64,000 bases of DNA from Pseudomonadota bacterium (lineage in GTDB: Bacteria; Desulfobacterota; Desulfovibrionia; Desulfovibrionales; Desulfovibrionaceae): the NCBI GenBank assembly GCA_023411815.1, contig JAEYOJ010000034.1, positions 24,836 through 88,835 of the forward strand, read 5' to 3'. The notes under the pieces are model-generated. The model was not told where the DNA came from and made no database searches. It saw only the letters and a program-made list of their open reading frames with translations. The translations under genes and the position numbers were made by a program. How positions within the stretch are numbered: the stretch's first letter is position 1; each line of letters starts with the position of its first letter. Of this stretch, positions 34,507 to 42,401 are shown in pieces.

Positions 34507-37500
34507 TTAACAGACCCAGTCGTCGTCATCCTCGATGGGCGTGAAACCGCGGCGCATGGTGTTCTCGGTGACCACGCGCGGGTCGAGGAACTGCAGCAGG
34601 TAGTCCGGGCCGCCGGCCTTGGAGCCCACGCCGGACATCTTGAAGCCGCCGAAGGGCTGGCGTTCGACGAGCGCGCCCACGCAGTTGCGGTTCAGGTACA
34701 GGTTGCCCACGCGGAACTCTCGGCGGGCCTGCTCCAGGTGCCTGGGGCTGCGCGAGTAAACGCCGCCGGTCAGGGCGAAGCGCGTGGAGTTGGCCCACTC
34801 GATGGCCTGGTCGAAGTCCTTGGCCTTCATGACCGCCAGCACCGGGCCGAAGATCTCTTCCTGGGCGATGCGGTGCTCGGGCCTGATGCCGGCCACGATG
34901 GTCATGGGCACGTAGCAGCCCTTGGCGGGCACCTCGCGCATGACCAGGATTTCGCCTTCCTGCTTGGCGATGTCGATGTACTTGAGGATATCCTTCTGCT
35001 GCGCGGGGCCGACCACCGGGCCCATGTAGTTGGCCGGGTCCTCGGCCGGGCCGATCTTCACGGACTTGGCGGCCTCGGCCAGGCGCTCGATGAAGCGCTC
35101 GTAGATGGGCTCGACCACGATGACGCGCGAGCAGGCCGAGCACTTCTGGCCCTGGAAGCCGAAGGCCGAGTAGAGCACCCCGAGCACGGCCTCGTCCAGG
35201 TCCGCGTCGTCGTCCACGATGATGGCGTTCTTGCCGCCCATCTCGGCGATGACCCGCTTGCACTGGGCTTGTCCTGCCTGGACCTTGGCGGCCTTTTCCT
35301 GGATGCGCAGGCCGACCTCCATGGAGCCGGTGAAGGCGATGAGGCTGACCTTGGGGTGCTCGATGAGGTAGTCGCCCATGACCGAGCTGCGGCCAGGGCA
35401 GAAGTTGAACACGCCCTCTGGCAGGCCGGCCTCGCGGAAGAGCTCCACCAGCCCGTAACCCACGATGGAGGACAGGCCGGCGGGCTTGTAGATCACGGGA
35501 TTGCCCGCGACGATGGCCGCCGAGGCCATGCCCACGGAGATAGCCAGGGGGAAGTTCCAGGGCGCGATGACCGCGGCCACGCCTTTGGCCTGGTAGAACA
35601 GGTGGTTGTGCTCGCCCGGCTCGAAGCCCATGCGCCGGGGCGCGCCCAGGCGCACCATCTCGCGCGCGTAGTATTCCAGGAAGTCGATGGCCTCGCCCAC
35701 GTCGTTGTAGGCCTGGTCCCACTGCTTGCCGACCTCAAGCACCTGGACGGCGCACAGGTCGTAGATGCGGCGGCGGGCGATGGCCGCGGTCTTGACCAGA
35801 TATTCGGCGCGCTTCTCGGCCGGCACGTCGCGCCAGCTCAGGAAAGCCTTGTCGGCGGCCTCGATGGCCATGTCGATCTCGGCGCGGCCGGCCTGGCAGA
35901 CCTGGCCCAGCACCTCATCGGGATCGGCCGGGTTCGTCGAGGTCATGCGGTCCTGGGTGGTCACGTCCTTGCCGTTGATGTACAGCGGATAGGTCTTGCC
36001 CTTGTTCTTGCGCGCCTCGGCGATGGCCTTGGGGAAGGCCGCGCGGACTTCGGGAATGGTGAAATCGATGAGCTGGTGGTTCTTGAACGGCGGCAGGTTG
36101 CCGTAGCTCGGCCTCTTGGCCGGGTGCGTTACGGGCGAGCATTCCTGCTCGCGCTTGAGCGTCAGCGCGGGGTTCTCCAGCAGCCGCTCCAGCTCCTTGC
36201 CCTCGGCGAAGCTCTGGCGCAGGAAGCTTTCGTTGGCCGTGTTCTCCAGCAGGCGGCGCACCAGATAGGCCATGCCGGGCAGCAGATCGCCGTAGGGGCA
36301 GTACAGGCGCACGCGGCCAGCCACGTTCTTGAGGCCTTTGCGCACCGGCTCGGCCATGCCGTAAAGCACCTGGAACTCGTAGCGCGAGTCGGGCACGCTC
36401 AGCTCGCGGGCCGTCTCCATTACATAGGAGAAGGTGCGGATGTTGTGCGAGGCGCAGGCGAAATGGCAGATGTCGTGGTTCTCCAGGATCTTGCGCGCGC
36501 AACGCTCATAGCAAATGTCGGACTCGGGCTTCTGGGTCCACACGGGCACATCCCAGCCGCACTGCTTGGCCATGACCGTCTCGTAGTCCCAGTAAGCGCC
36601 CTTCACCAGGCGGATGGAGATGGGCAGCGACTTGGCGCGGGCCCAGGACAGCAGACCGTCCAGGTCGTTTTCCGTGTCGCGCAGATAGGACTGCAGGACG
36701 ATGCCCAGGTGCGGATAGTCCTTGAACTCGTCCATGGTGCGGAGCTGCTTGAACAGCTCGATGGTCATCTCCTTGTACTTGAGCTGCTCCATGTCGATGC
36801 ACATGAAGCCGCCCATGGCCTTGATCTTGCGGTAGATAGGCACGATGCGCGTGAGCATTCCCGCCACCGAGCCGGGGATGTCCTGCGGCTTGGCCTGGGA
36901 GTAGAAGGCCGAAAGCTTCACGGCCACGTTGACCTTGGGCGCGTGGCCCCAGTCCTGACCGTTGCCGGACTTGCCCAGGCAGTCCCACTTGTGCTGCTCG
37001 GCGGCCATGGCGTCGAGGATCTCCATGTAGCCGTCGTGATAGGCCTGGGCCTCGATCTCGCTGACCGTGGCCTCGCCCAGGAAGTCCACAACGAAGGCGA
37101 AGCCGTCCTTGCGCAGCTTGCGCAGGCTCTTCATGGCCTCCTTGCAGTTCTCGCCGATGATGAACTGCTTGGCCATGCCCTCGATGTTGCCGCGAATGGC
37201 CTTGCCCATGACCTTGGCCGCCAGCCCGCCGAACAGTCCGCTCTTTTCCGCGCCCCACTTGAGCACGGCCGGGATTTCGCAGTCGTTGCCCGCGAAGTAC
37301 TCCTCGATGTGCCGCTGAAGCGATTCGCCCGTGTTCAGATAGGGCAGGACGTCAACGAAGCGGAAAAGCTGGACCTTGAAATCCTCGTTCTTCATGGCCC
37401 AGTCCATGACCTTGCCGGTCCAATGGCCCTTGCTGAAGATGGATGGGGCCTCGCCGGCGATGGACGTGAAGAACTCCTGGCCGCGGGCGACGATTTTGTT

Positions 37501-37518
37501 CTCGAGTTCCGGGTTCAT
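34507..37518 (-). CDS. putA: Bifunctional proline dehydrogenase / L-glutamate gamma-semialdehyde dehydrogenase
   Basis: This 1003-residue enzyme oxidises proline to glutamate in two steps. The N-terminal proline dehydrogenase barrel (about 100-430) includes GGFMCIDMEQL, IRLVKGAYWDYE and the flavin/proline-binding end YEFQVLYGMAEPVRKGL. The aldehyde dehydrogenase part (about 480-990) contains APWNFPLAISVGMASAA, IAEMGGKNAIIVDDDAD and the nucleophile in GFQGQKCSACSR. It lacks the N-terminal ribbon-helix-helix of autoregulatory PutA. Its ATG overlaps the stop of the Lrp gene (TAATG), so regulator and enzyme are coupled. Repeat copy c follows the stop. Confidence 0.95.
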   Translation of the reverse strand: MNPELENKIVARGQEFFTSIAGEAPSIFSKGHWTGKVMDWAMKNEDFKVQLFRFVDVLPYLNTGESLQRHIEEYFAGNDCEIPAVLKWGAEKSGLFGGLAAKVMGKAIRGNIEGMAKQFIIGENCKEAMKSLRKLRKDGFAFVVDFLGEATVSEIEAQAYHDGYMEILDAMAAEQHKWDCLGKSGNGQDWGHAPKVNVAVKLSAFYSQAKPQDIPGSVAGMLTRIVPIYRKIKAMGGFMCIDMEQLKYKEMTIELFKQLRTMDEFKDYPHLGIVLQSYLRDTENDLDGLLSWARAKSLPISIRLVKGAYWDYETVMAKQCGWDVPVWTQKPESDICYERCARKILENHDICHFACASHNIRTFSYVMETARELSVPDSRYEFQVLYGMAEPVRKGLKNVAGRVRLYCPYGDLLPGMAYLVRRLLENTANESFLRQSFAEGKELERLLENPALTLKREQECSPVTHPAKRPSYGNLPPFKNHQLIDFTIPEVRAAFPKAIAEARKNKGKTYPLYINGKDVTTQDRMTSTNPADPDEVLGQVCQAGRAEIDMAIEAADKAFLSWRDVPAEKRAEYLVKTAAIARRRIYDLCAVQVLEVGKQWDQAYNDVGEAIDFLEYYAREMVRLGAPRRMGFEPGEHNHLFYQAKGVAAVIAPWNFPLAISVGMASAAIVAGNPVIYKPAGLSSIVGYGLVELFREAGLPEGVFNFCPGRSSVMGDYLIEHPKVSLIAFTGSMEVGLRIQEKAAKVQAGQAQCKRVIAEMGGKNAIIVDDDADLDEAVLGVLYSAFGFQGQKCSACSRVIVVEPIYERFIERLAEAAKSVKIGPAEDPANYMGPVVGPAQQKDILKYIDIAKQEGEILVMREVPAKGCYVPMTIVAGIRPEHRIAQEEIFGPVLAVMKAKDFDQAIEWANSTRFALTGGVYSRSPRHLEQARREFRVGNLYLNRNCVGALVERQPFGGFKMSGVGSKAGGPDYLLQFLDPRVVTENTMRRGFTPIEDDDDWVC

Positions 37519-37991
37519 TACTCGGGCTCTCCTTCCGGGATGCTTTCCAGAGGCACGTTCATGGTTTCCTTGACCGTGGTGAGCACGACGGTCGTGCGCG
37601 TGTCGCGGATGGCCTTGATGCGGCCGAATTGCTTGAGCAGGTCCGCCAGGTCCTCGGGTCCGCGCGTCCTCGACTTGACGAAATAGGCATCCTGCCCCGC
37701 CACGTAGTGCACTTCCAGCACTCCGGGGACCTTGGCCAGTTCCTCGCCCGTGCCCGTTGAACCCACCGGCTCCTCGGTGCGCACGAGAGTGAAGGCCGTC
37801 AGGTGCTTGTCCAGGGCCGCCGGCGAGATGCGCGTCTCGTAGCGCTGGATGATGCCCTTGCGCTCCAGCTTGCGGATGCGCTCCAGGATGGCCGACGGAG
37901 CCATGCCCACCTGCCGGGCAATCTCCGCATTGGATGTGCGTGCGTTGTCTTGAAGTATCTTCAAGATGCTGAGGTCTATTCCGTCGATCAT
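37518..37991 (-). CDS. Lrp/AsnC-family regulator, probable controller of putA
   Basis: The 157-residue protein has an N-terminal AsnC-type helix-turn-helix (DLSILKILQDNARTSNAEIARQVGMAPSA..., about 5-55, with RIRKLERKGIIQRYE) and a C-terminal RAM ligand-binding domain (HLTAFTLVRTEEP, KVPGVLEVHYVAGQDAYFVKSR). It shares one base with putA (TAATG) and is read first, so it is expected to sense proline or a related amino acid and control this operon. PutA here has no DNA-binding domain of its own, which fits that division of labour. Confidence 0.9.
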   Translation of the reverse strand: MIDGIDLSILKILQDNARTSNAEIARQVGMAPSAILERIRKLERKGIIQRYETRISPAALDKHLTAFTLVRTEEPVGSTGTGEELAKVPGVLEVHYVAGQDAYFVKSRTRGPEDLADLLKQFGRIKAIRDTRTTVVLTTVKETMNVPLESIPEGEPE

Positions 37992-38740
37992 TCTGTCATG
38001 CTCCGTTTTGGAGAATAAAGTTCAGATGGCGAGAATTGTCAAGCACGGTCTTGGCTTGCGCCCATCGTGCGGCAAAGGTCTTGGCTGCGGAAAGCGCATG
38101 CTCCTCTTGCTCCATGTGCCGCAGGAAGCGCGATAAGCGACGCTAGGCCTTTCGCAAGTCCTCGGTGCATGGTTTGACCGATAACGGTCGCGCGAGACGC
38201 AGGTTGTAACCGCAAGCGGTCACGGGCCCTTGCCTTGGCCGTCGGGTAATGGATAGGGCGATGCGACGCTTGCTGTGCGCTAAAGTTTCCGATTTTGGCT
38301 ATCGACGGTGCCTTGTACAAAAAAACTAATATTTAAACACATTATAGTATGCATCTTGACCGCATCCAGTTTCCTTGCCTGCTGCCTCGGGCAGCTTCCC
38401 GTGATTTTATTCATATTAGTTAAAATTAGGTAAAATTAATTTGCCCTAAAAATAATAAATACCATTTTTGTAATTTTAGATTGGTAAGAATGATCAATCC
38501 GGCCAAATGGAAGCTCTGGAAGAAAGTTCGGCATGAAATTGATGCTAGTAAAATGTTGAAAATAAAGGCTAACGTAAAAAATGGAAAAGTGTGGAGCGCT
38601 TCTTGCTCAACCCGTTTCATCCTGTCGATGGTCACGGAAGAAACGGGAAATCGAGACGCCTTGAACGTGCCGGCGATGTGCGGAGGCCGGGCTGCTTCGG
38701 TTTCGGGCTGGAATGTTCAATACCCAAAGGAGCGCATACG
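37992..38740. other. Long intergenic region with an AT-rich core
   Basis: The 749 bases lie between the Lrp-putA operon and the TRAP transporter. 38310-38600 is strikingly AT-rich against the GC-rich surroundings (runs such as TTAAAATTAGGTAAAATTAA). Short open frames within it have no ribosome site. A sigma-54-like site lies at 38592-38607. Confidence 0.6.
38592..38607 (+). promoter_or_regulatory. Sigma-54-like promoter for the TRAP operon
   Basis: TGGAGCGCTTCTTGCT matches the TGGCACG-N4-TTGCW consensus except at two positions of the -24 box, with GG and GC exactly 10 bases apart. Transcription would start near 38619, 120 bases before the binding-protein gene. Confidence 0.6.
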
Positions 38741-39796
38741 ATGAAAAGAAGAGATTTCCTCAAAAAGGCCGGCGTGGGCGCGACCGCGGCCGCTGCCGCC
38801 ACGGTGGTCAACGCCCCCTTCGTGCACGCCCAGAAGAAGACGACCATCAAGTGGCGGCTGCAGACCTACGCCGGTCCGGCCCTGGCCGAGCACGTCATCA
38901 AGCCGCAGATCGACGCCTTCAACAAGGCGGCCAACGGCGAGATGGTCATCGAGCTGTACAACGCCGACCAGCTCGTGCCCACCGGCGAACTGTTCCGGGC
39001 CATGCAGCGCGGTACCATCGACGCGGTCCAGAGCGACGACGACTCCATCGCCGCTCCCGTGGACGTCTCCGTGTTCGCGGCCTACTTCCCGTTCGCCTCG
39101 CGCTACTCCCTGGACGTTCCCACGCTCTTCAACCACTACGGCCTGAAGGAGATCTGGGAAGAGGCTTATGCGGAAGTGAAGGGCGTGACCTGGCTGGCAG
39201 CCGGCGCGTGGGACCCCTGCAACTTTTGCACGCGCACGCCCATCCGCAGCGTCAAGGACCTCAAGGGCAAGCGCGTGTTCACCTTCCCCACGGGCGGCCG
39301 CTTCCTGCGCCGCTTCGGCGTGGTGCCGGTGACCCTGCCCTGGGAGGACGTCGAGGTCGCCCTGCAGACCGGCGAGCTGGACGGCATCGCCTGGTCGGGC
39401 ATCACCGAGGCCTACACCGTGGGCTGGGCCAACGTGACCAAGTACTACCTTACCAACAACATCTCGGGCGCCTGGGCCGGTTCCTACTTCGCCAACACGG
39501 ACAAGTGGAACGCCCTGCCCGAGCACCTCAAGACGCTCTTCAAGCTGTCCATGGACAGCTCCAACTACTACCGCCTGCACTGGTACTGGTGGGGCGAGGC
39601 GCACTACCGCACCACCGGCGGCAAGCTGGAGCTGACCTCCATCCCGGACAGCGAATGGAAGACCGTCGAGGACGAGGCCGTCAAGTTCTGGGACGAGATC
39701 GCGGCCAAGAGTCCGCGCAACGCCAAGGTGGTCAAGATCCTCAAGGACTACACGGCGACCATGCGCAAGGCCGGTCAGCCTTACCGCTACAGTTAG
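38741..39796 (+). CDS. TRAP transporter solute-binding protein (DctP family)
   Basis: The 351-residue protein has a twin-arginine signal (KRRDFLKKAG, residues 2-11; cleavage near VHA-QKK) and is exported to the periplasm. The mature part shows the DctP fold: IKWRLQTYAGPALAEHVI, FRAMQRGTIDAVQSD, and the ligand-contact strand KDLKGKRVFTFPTGGRFLRR followed by WEDVEVALQTGELDGIAW. The ligand is probably a carboxylate (2-oxoacid-like in this subfamily), not proven. AAAGGAG lies 8 bases before ATG. The small and large permease genes follow. Confidence 0.93.
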   Translation: MKRRDFLKKAGVGATAAAAATVVNAPFVHAQKKTTIKWRLQTYAGPALAEHVIKPQIDAFNKAANGEMVIELYNADQLVPTGELFRAMQRGTIDAVQSDDDSIAAPVDVSVFAAYFPFASRYSLDVPTLFNHYGLKEIWEEAYAEVKGVTWLAAGAWDPCNFCTRTPIRSVKDLKGKRVFTFPTGGRFLRRFGVVPVTLPWEDVEVALQTGELDGIAWSGITEAYTVGWANVTKYYLTNNISGAWAGSYFANTDKWNALPEHLKTLFKLSMDSSNYYRLHWYWWGEAHYRTTGGKLELTSIPDSEWKTVEDEAVKFWDEIAAKSPRNAKVVKILKDYTATMRKAGQPYRYS

Positions 39797-39946
39797 CAGC
39801 TTCGGCCGGAAAACCGGCCGCAAGAGTGGATTGTGTTGCAGGCCTCCCTGGGTCGTTTCGACCGGGGCTCGGGGAGGCCTTTCCCTTTGAATCGCGAGAG
39901 CGGCGGGGCAGGCCTGCCTTCAGACACTCCCTGCAGCGGGGAACGG

Positions 39947-40468
39947 GTGACAGCCTTGTTGAAGCCAATACGAATATACGTGAAGGCCGTAGACAAGATA
40001 AATACGGTCGTCGGCACCGTGACCAGGTATTTCATCTTCGTCATGATAGCCATTTTGCTGTTCGAGTCCGTGACGAGGTCCTTCTTCGACAGTCCTAATA
40101 TATGGACGATGGAGATGGCCCAGTTCACCATGGCCGCCTACTACCTGCTGGGCGGGGGCTTCTCCCTGCTCATCCACTCGCACGTCAGGATGGACGTGCT
40201 GTACAGCAGATGGTTCACGCGCAAGCAGGCCAAGGTGGATGCCTTCACATCCTTTTTCCTCATCTTCTACCTCGCGGTCCTGCTGTACGGCGGCATCTCC
40301 AGCACGGCCTATTCCATCGAGTACGACCAGCGCAATTACAGCGCCTGGTCTCCGCCCCTGGCTCCCATCAAGATCATCATGGTCTTAGGCATCGTCCTGA
40401 CGCTGCTGCAGGCCGTGGCCTGTTTCTTCAAAGACCTGGCCGCGGCCCGGGGGGAGAAGCTGTCATGA
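39947..40468 (+). CDS. TRAP transporter small permease (DctQ family)
   Basis: The 173-residue protein has four hydrophobic helices (YFIFVMIAILLFESVTR, MAAYYLLGGGFSLLIHSHV, FFLIFYLAVLLYGGISS, IKIIMVLGIVLTLLQAVACF) and the conserved HVRMDVLYSR loop. There is no suitable ATG: GTG 39947, preceded by GGGGAAC, is the best start, with TTG 39956/39959 as alternatives. It lies 150 bases after the binding protein and overlaps the large permease by four bases (ATGA). Confidence 0.88.
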   Translation: MTALLKPIRIYVKAVDKINTVVGTVTRYFIFVMIAILLFESVTRSFFDSPNIWTMEMAQFTMAAYYLLGGGFSLLIHSHVRMDVLYSRWFTRKQAKVDAFTSFFLIFYLAVLLYGGISSTAYSIEYDQRNYSAWSPPLAPIKIIMVLGIVLTLLQAVACFFKDLAAARGEKLS

Positions 40469-41793
40469 GCATGAGTTACGAAATGATCGCTCTGTTGATG
40501 TCCACATCGCTGGTGCTGCTGCTCATGACGGGCCAGCGCTTCTTCGGCGCGGTGGGCGCCGTGGCCGCCGGAGCCGCATTGCTGCTGTGGGGAGAGGGCG
40601 GCGTGGAGATGCCCTTCAACGCCAGCATCGTGCTGCTCAACTGGTATCCTCTCATCACGCTGCCCCTGTTCGTGTTCATGGGCTACATGCTGTCGGAATC
40701 CGGCATCGCCGGCGACCTGTACAAGATGTTCCACGTGCTCATGGGCACGCTGCACGGCGGCCTGGCCATCGGCACCGTCATCCTCATGGTGGCCATCTCG
40801 GCCATGAACGGCCTGAGCGTGGCCGGCATGGCCATCGGCAGCAGCATCGCCCTGCCCGAGATGCTCAAGCGCGGCTACGACAAACGCATGGTCACGGGCG
40901 TCATCCAGGCCGGCAGTTCGCTGGGCATCATGGTCCCGCCCAGCATCGTGCTCGTGCTCTACGGCATGATCGCCCGCCAGCCAGTGAGCCAGCTCTGGCT
41001 CGCCGGAGTCGGGCCCGGCCTGCTGCTGGCCGTGCTGTTCATCGGCTACATCGTGGTGCGCTGCAGGCTCCAGCCTTCCTTGGGGCCGGTCCTGCCGGCC
41101 AAGGAGCGCACCATGGGCGCGGCGGAGAAGATCAAGCTGCTTCGCGCCGGTATCCTTCCCCTGATCATCATCTTCTCCGTGACCGGCCTGTTCATGATGG
41201 GCTTCACCAGCCTGGTGGAGAGCTCGGCCGTGGGCGCGGCGGCGGCGCTGCTCGCGGCGCTGTTCAAGAAGCGCGTGACACGCGAGGTGATGCGCAACAC
41301 CCTGGTCAACACGCTGTCGGTCAGCTGCATGTTCATGTGGATCATCCTGGCGGCCCTGGCCTTCGGCGCGGTCTTCGACGGCCTGGGCGCGGTGCACGCC
41401 ATCAAGACGCTCTTCCTGGAGGACTGGGGGCTCAGCCCCTGGGGCGTGCTCATCATGATGCAGATCTCCTACATCATCATGGGCATGTTCCTGGACGACA
41501 CGGCCATGCTGGTCATCGTCGCGCCGCTGTACATCCCGCTTATCATCCAGCTGGGCTTCAACCCGGTCTGGTACGGCGTGCTGTACACCGTGACCTGCCA
41601 GATCGCCTACATGACCCCGCCCTTCGGCTACAACCTGTTCCTCATGAAGGCCATGGCCCCCAGGGAAGTCACCCTGGTGGACATCTACGCCTCCATCGTG
41701 CCCTTCGTGCTGCTCATGGTCGCCGGGCTCGGCCTGATCATGCTCTTCCCCCAGATCGCCCTTTACCTGCCGGAGCTGTATTTCGCCAGGTAG
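40465..41793 (+). CDS. TRAP transporter large permease (DctM family)
   Basis: The 442-residue protein has about twelve membrane helices and typical DctM stretches: PLFVFMGYMLSESGIAGDLY, GTVILMVAISAMNGLSVAG, VIQAGSSLGIMVPPSIVLVLYG and TCQIAYMTPPFGYNLFLMKA. It forms the sodium-driven channel with the DctQ subunit, into which the periplasmic binding protein delivers its ligand. Its ATG (40465) overlaps the DctQ stop. A strong terminator follows at 41831. Confidence 0.94.
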   Translation: MSMSYEMIALLMSTSLVLLLMTGQRFFGAVGAVAAGAALLLWGEGGVEMPFNASIVLLNWYPLITLPLFVFMGYMLSESGIAGDLYKMFHVLMGTLHGGLAIGTVILMVAISAMNGLSVAGMAIGSSIALPEMLKRGYDKRMVTGVIQAGSSLGIMVPPSIVLVLYGMIARQPVSQLWLAGVGPGLLLAVLFIGYIVVRCRLQPSLGPVLPAKERTMGAAEKIKLLRAGILPLIIIFSVTGLFMMGFTSLVESSAVGAAAALLAALFKKRVTREVMRNTLVNTLSVSCMFMWIILAALAFGAVFDGLGAVHAIKTLFLEDWGLSPWGVLIMMQISYIIMGMFLDDTAMLVIVAPLYIPLIIQLGFNPVWYGVLYTVTCQIAYMTPPFGYNLFLMKAMAPREVTLVDIYASIVPFVLLMVAGLGLIMLFPQIALYLPELYFAR

Positions 41794-41830
41794 CGGGCGC
41801 GCTGGTTCCGCATTCAGACGCGACTTTATG

Positions 41831-41864
41831 AAGATCGCGGCCGGTCCTGACCGGCCGCGATCTT
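41831..41864 (+). terminator. Intrinsic terminator of the TRAP operon
   Basis: AAGATCGCGGCCGG and CCGGCCGCGATCTT form a perfect 14-bp stem around TCCTGA, followed by TTTCATTTT. Confidence 0.92.
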
Positions 41865-42401
41865 TTCATTTTCCCGCTTGTCATGATCCTGCGTCACGAT
41901 CACGGACAGCTGCGCAGAAGCGCGCTGGAGTCCTCGAGAGGGCCGTGTCGGCGGGCGGATAGGAGTGCCTGGCGTTGCTTCGCTCATCCCCGTCACTACG
42001 CTGGCCGCCCTTGGCGCGTGCTGAAACGGGACGAAGGGAAAAGCGCGGGGAAGGTGCGAATCCTGGTACAGCGCGCAAGAGGCCCTGGGCGGGGAGCCCA
42101 GGGCCTCTTATATTTACGGAGCAACCCCCAGAGAGGATTTATCTTCCGGCCATATATGTTTCCAAATCCTATACGCTCATACGATATTGGCCTGACTTGT
42201 GAAGGTCGGTTTGGTGGATCAGGCAAGGTATTATGAACGCTCTTTGCGCAATACAGACACTTCTACCGACAAATCCATGAGGTCTGGGGCAGCTTCAAGC
42301 CGTGCAGGTCATCTCAGGCACAGTTACACTTAGGCAATTGCGAGCGGCACACTGCCTTTGATGCGATGCAATCAAGCATTTTTTTAAACTGGAGGTCTCT
42401 T
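41865..42401. other. Intergenic region with an orphan terminator
   Basis: These are about 540 bases before the hybrid kinase. The first half (41865-42076) ends in a terminator hairpin at 42077-42109 although no protein gene precedes it, so a small RNA or a gene remnant is possible. The second half is moderately AT-rich and should hold the kinase promoter. Confidence 0.5.
42077..42109 (+). terminator. Orphan intrinsic terminator
   Basis: AAGAGGCCCTGGGC and GCCCAGGGCCTCTT form a perfect 14-bp stem with loop GGGGA, followed by ATATTTA on the plus strand. No annotated gene ends before it apart from the TRAP operon, which already has its own terminator 210 bases upstream. Confidence 0.8.

Noticed and set aside
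34495..37686. Plus-strand open frame of more than 1000 codons antisense to putA
   Set aside because: Composition (Ala/Gly/His/Leu-rich, no motifs) and full overlap with the convincing putA gene mark it as a codon-bias shadow.
38481..38744. Short plus-strand open frame in the AT-rich region before the TRAP operon
   Set aside because: No good ribosome site, runs through the sigma-54-like site into the TRAP leader, and no family resemblance; AT-rich part looks regulatory.
42053..42067. tRNA T-loop-like GGTGCGAATCC
   Set aside because: The flanking bases do not pair as a T stem and no acceptor or anticodon arm can be drawn.
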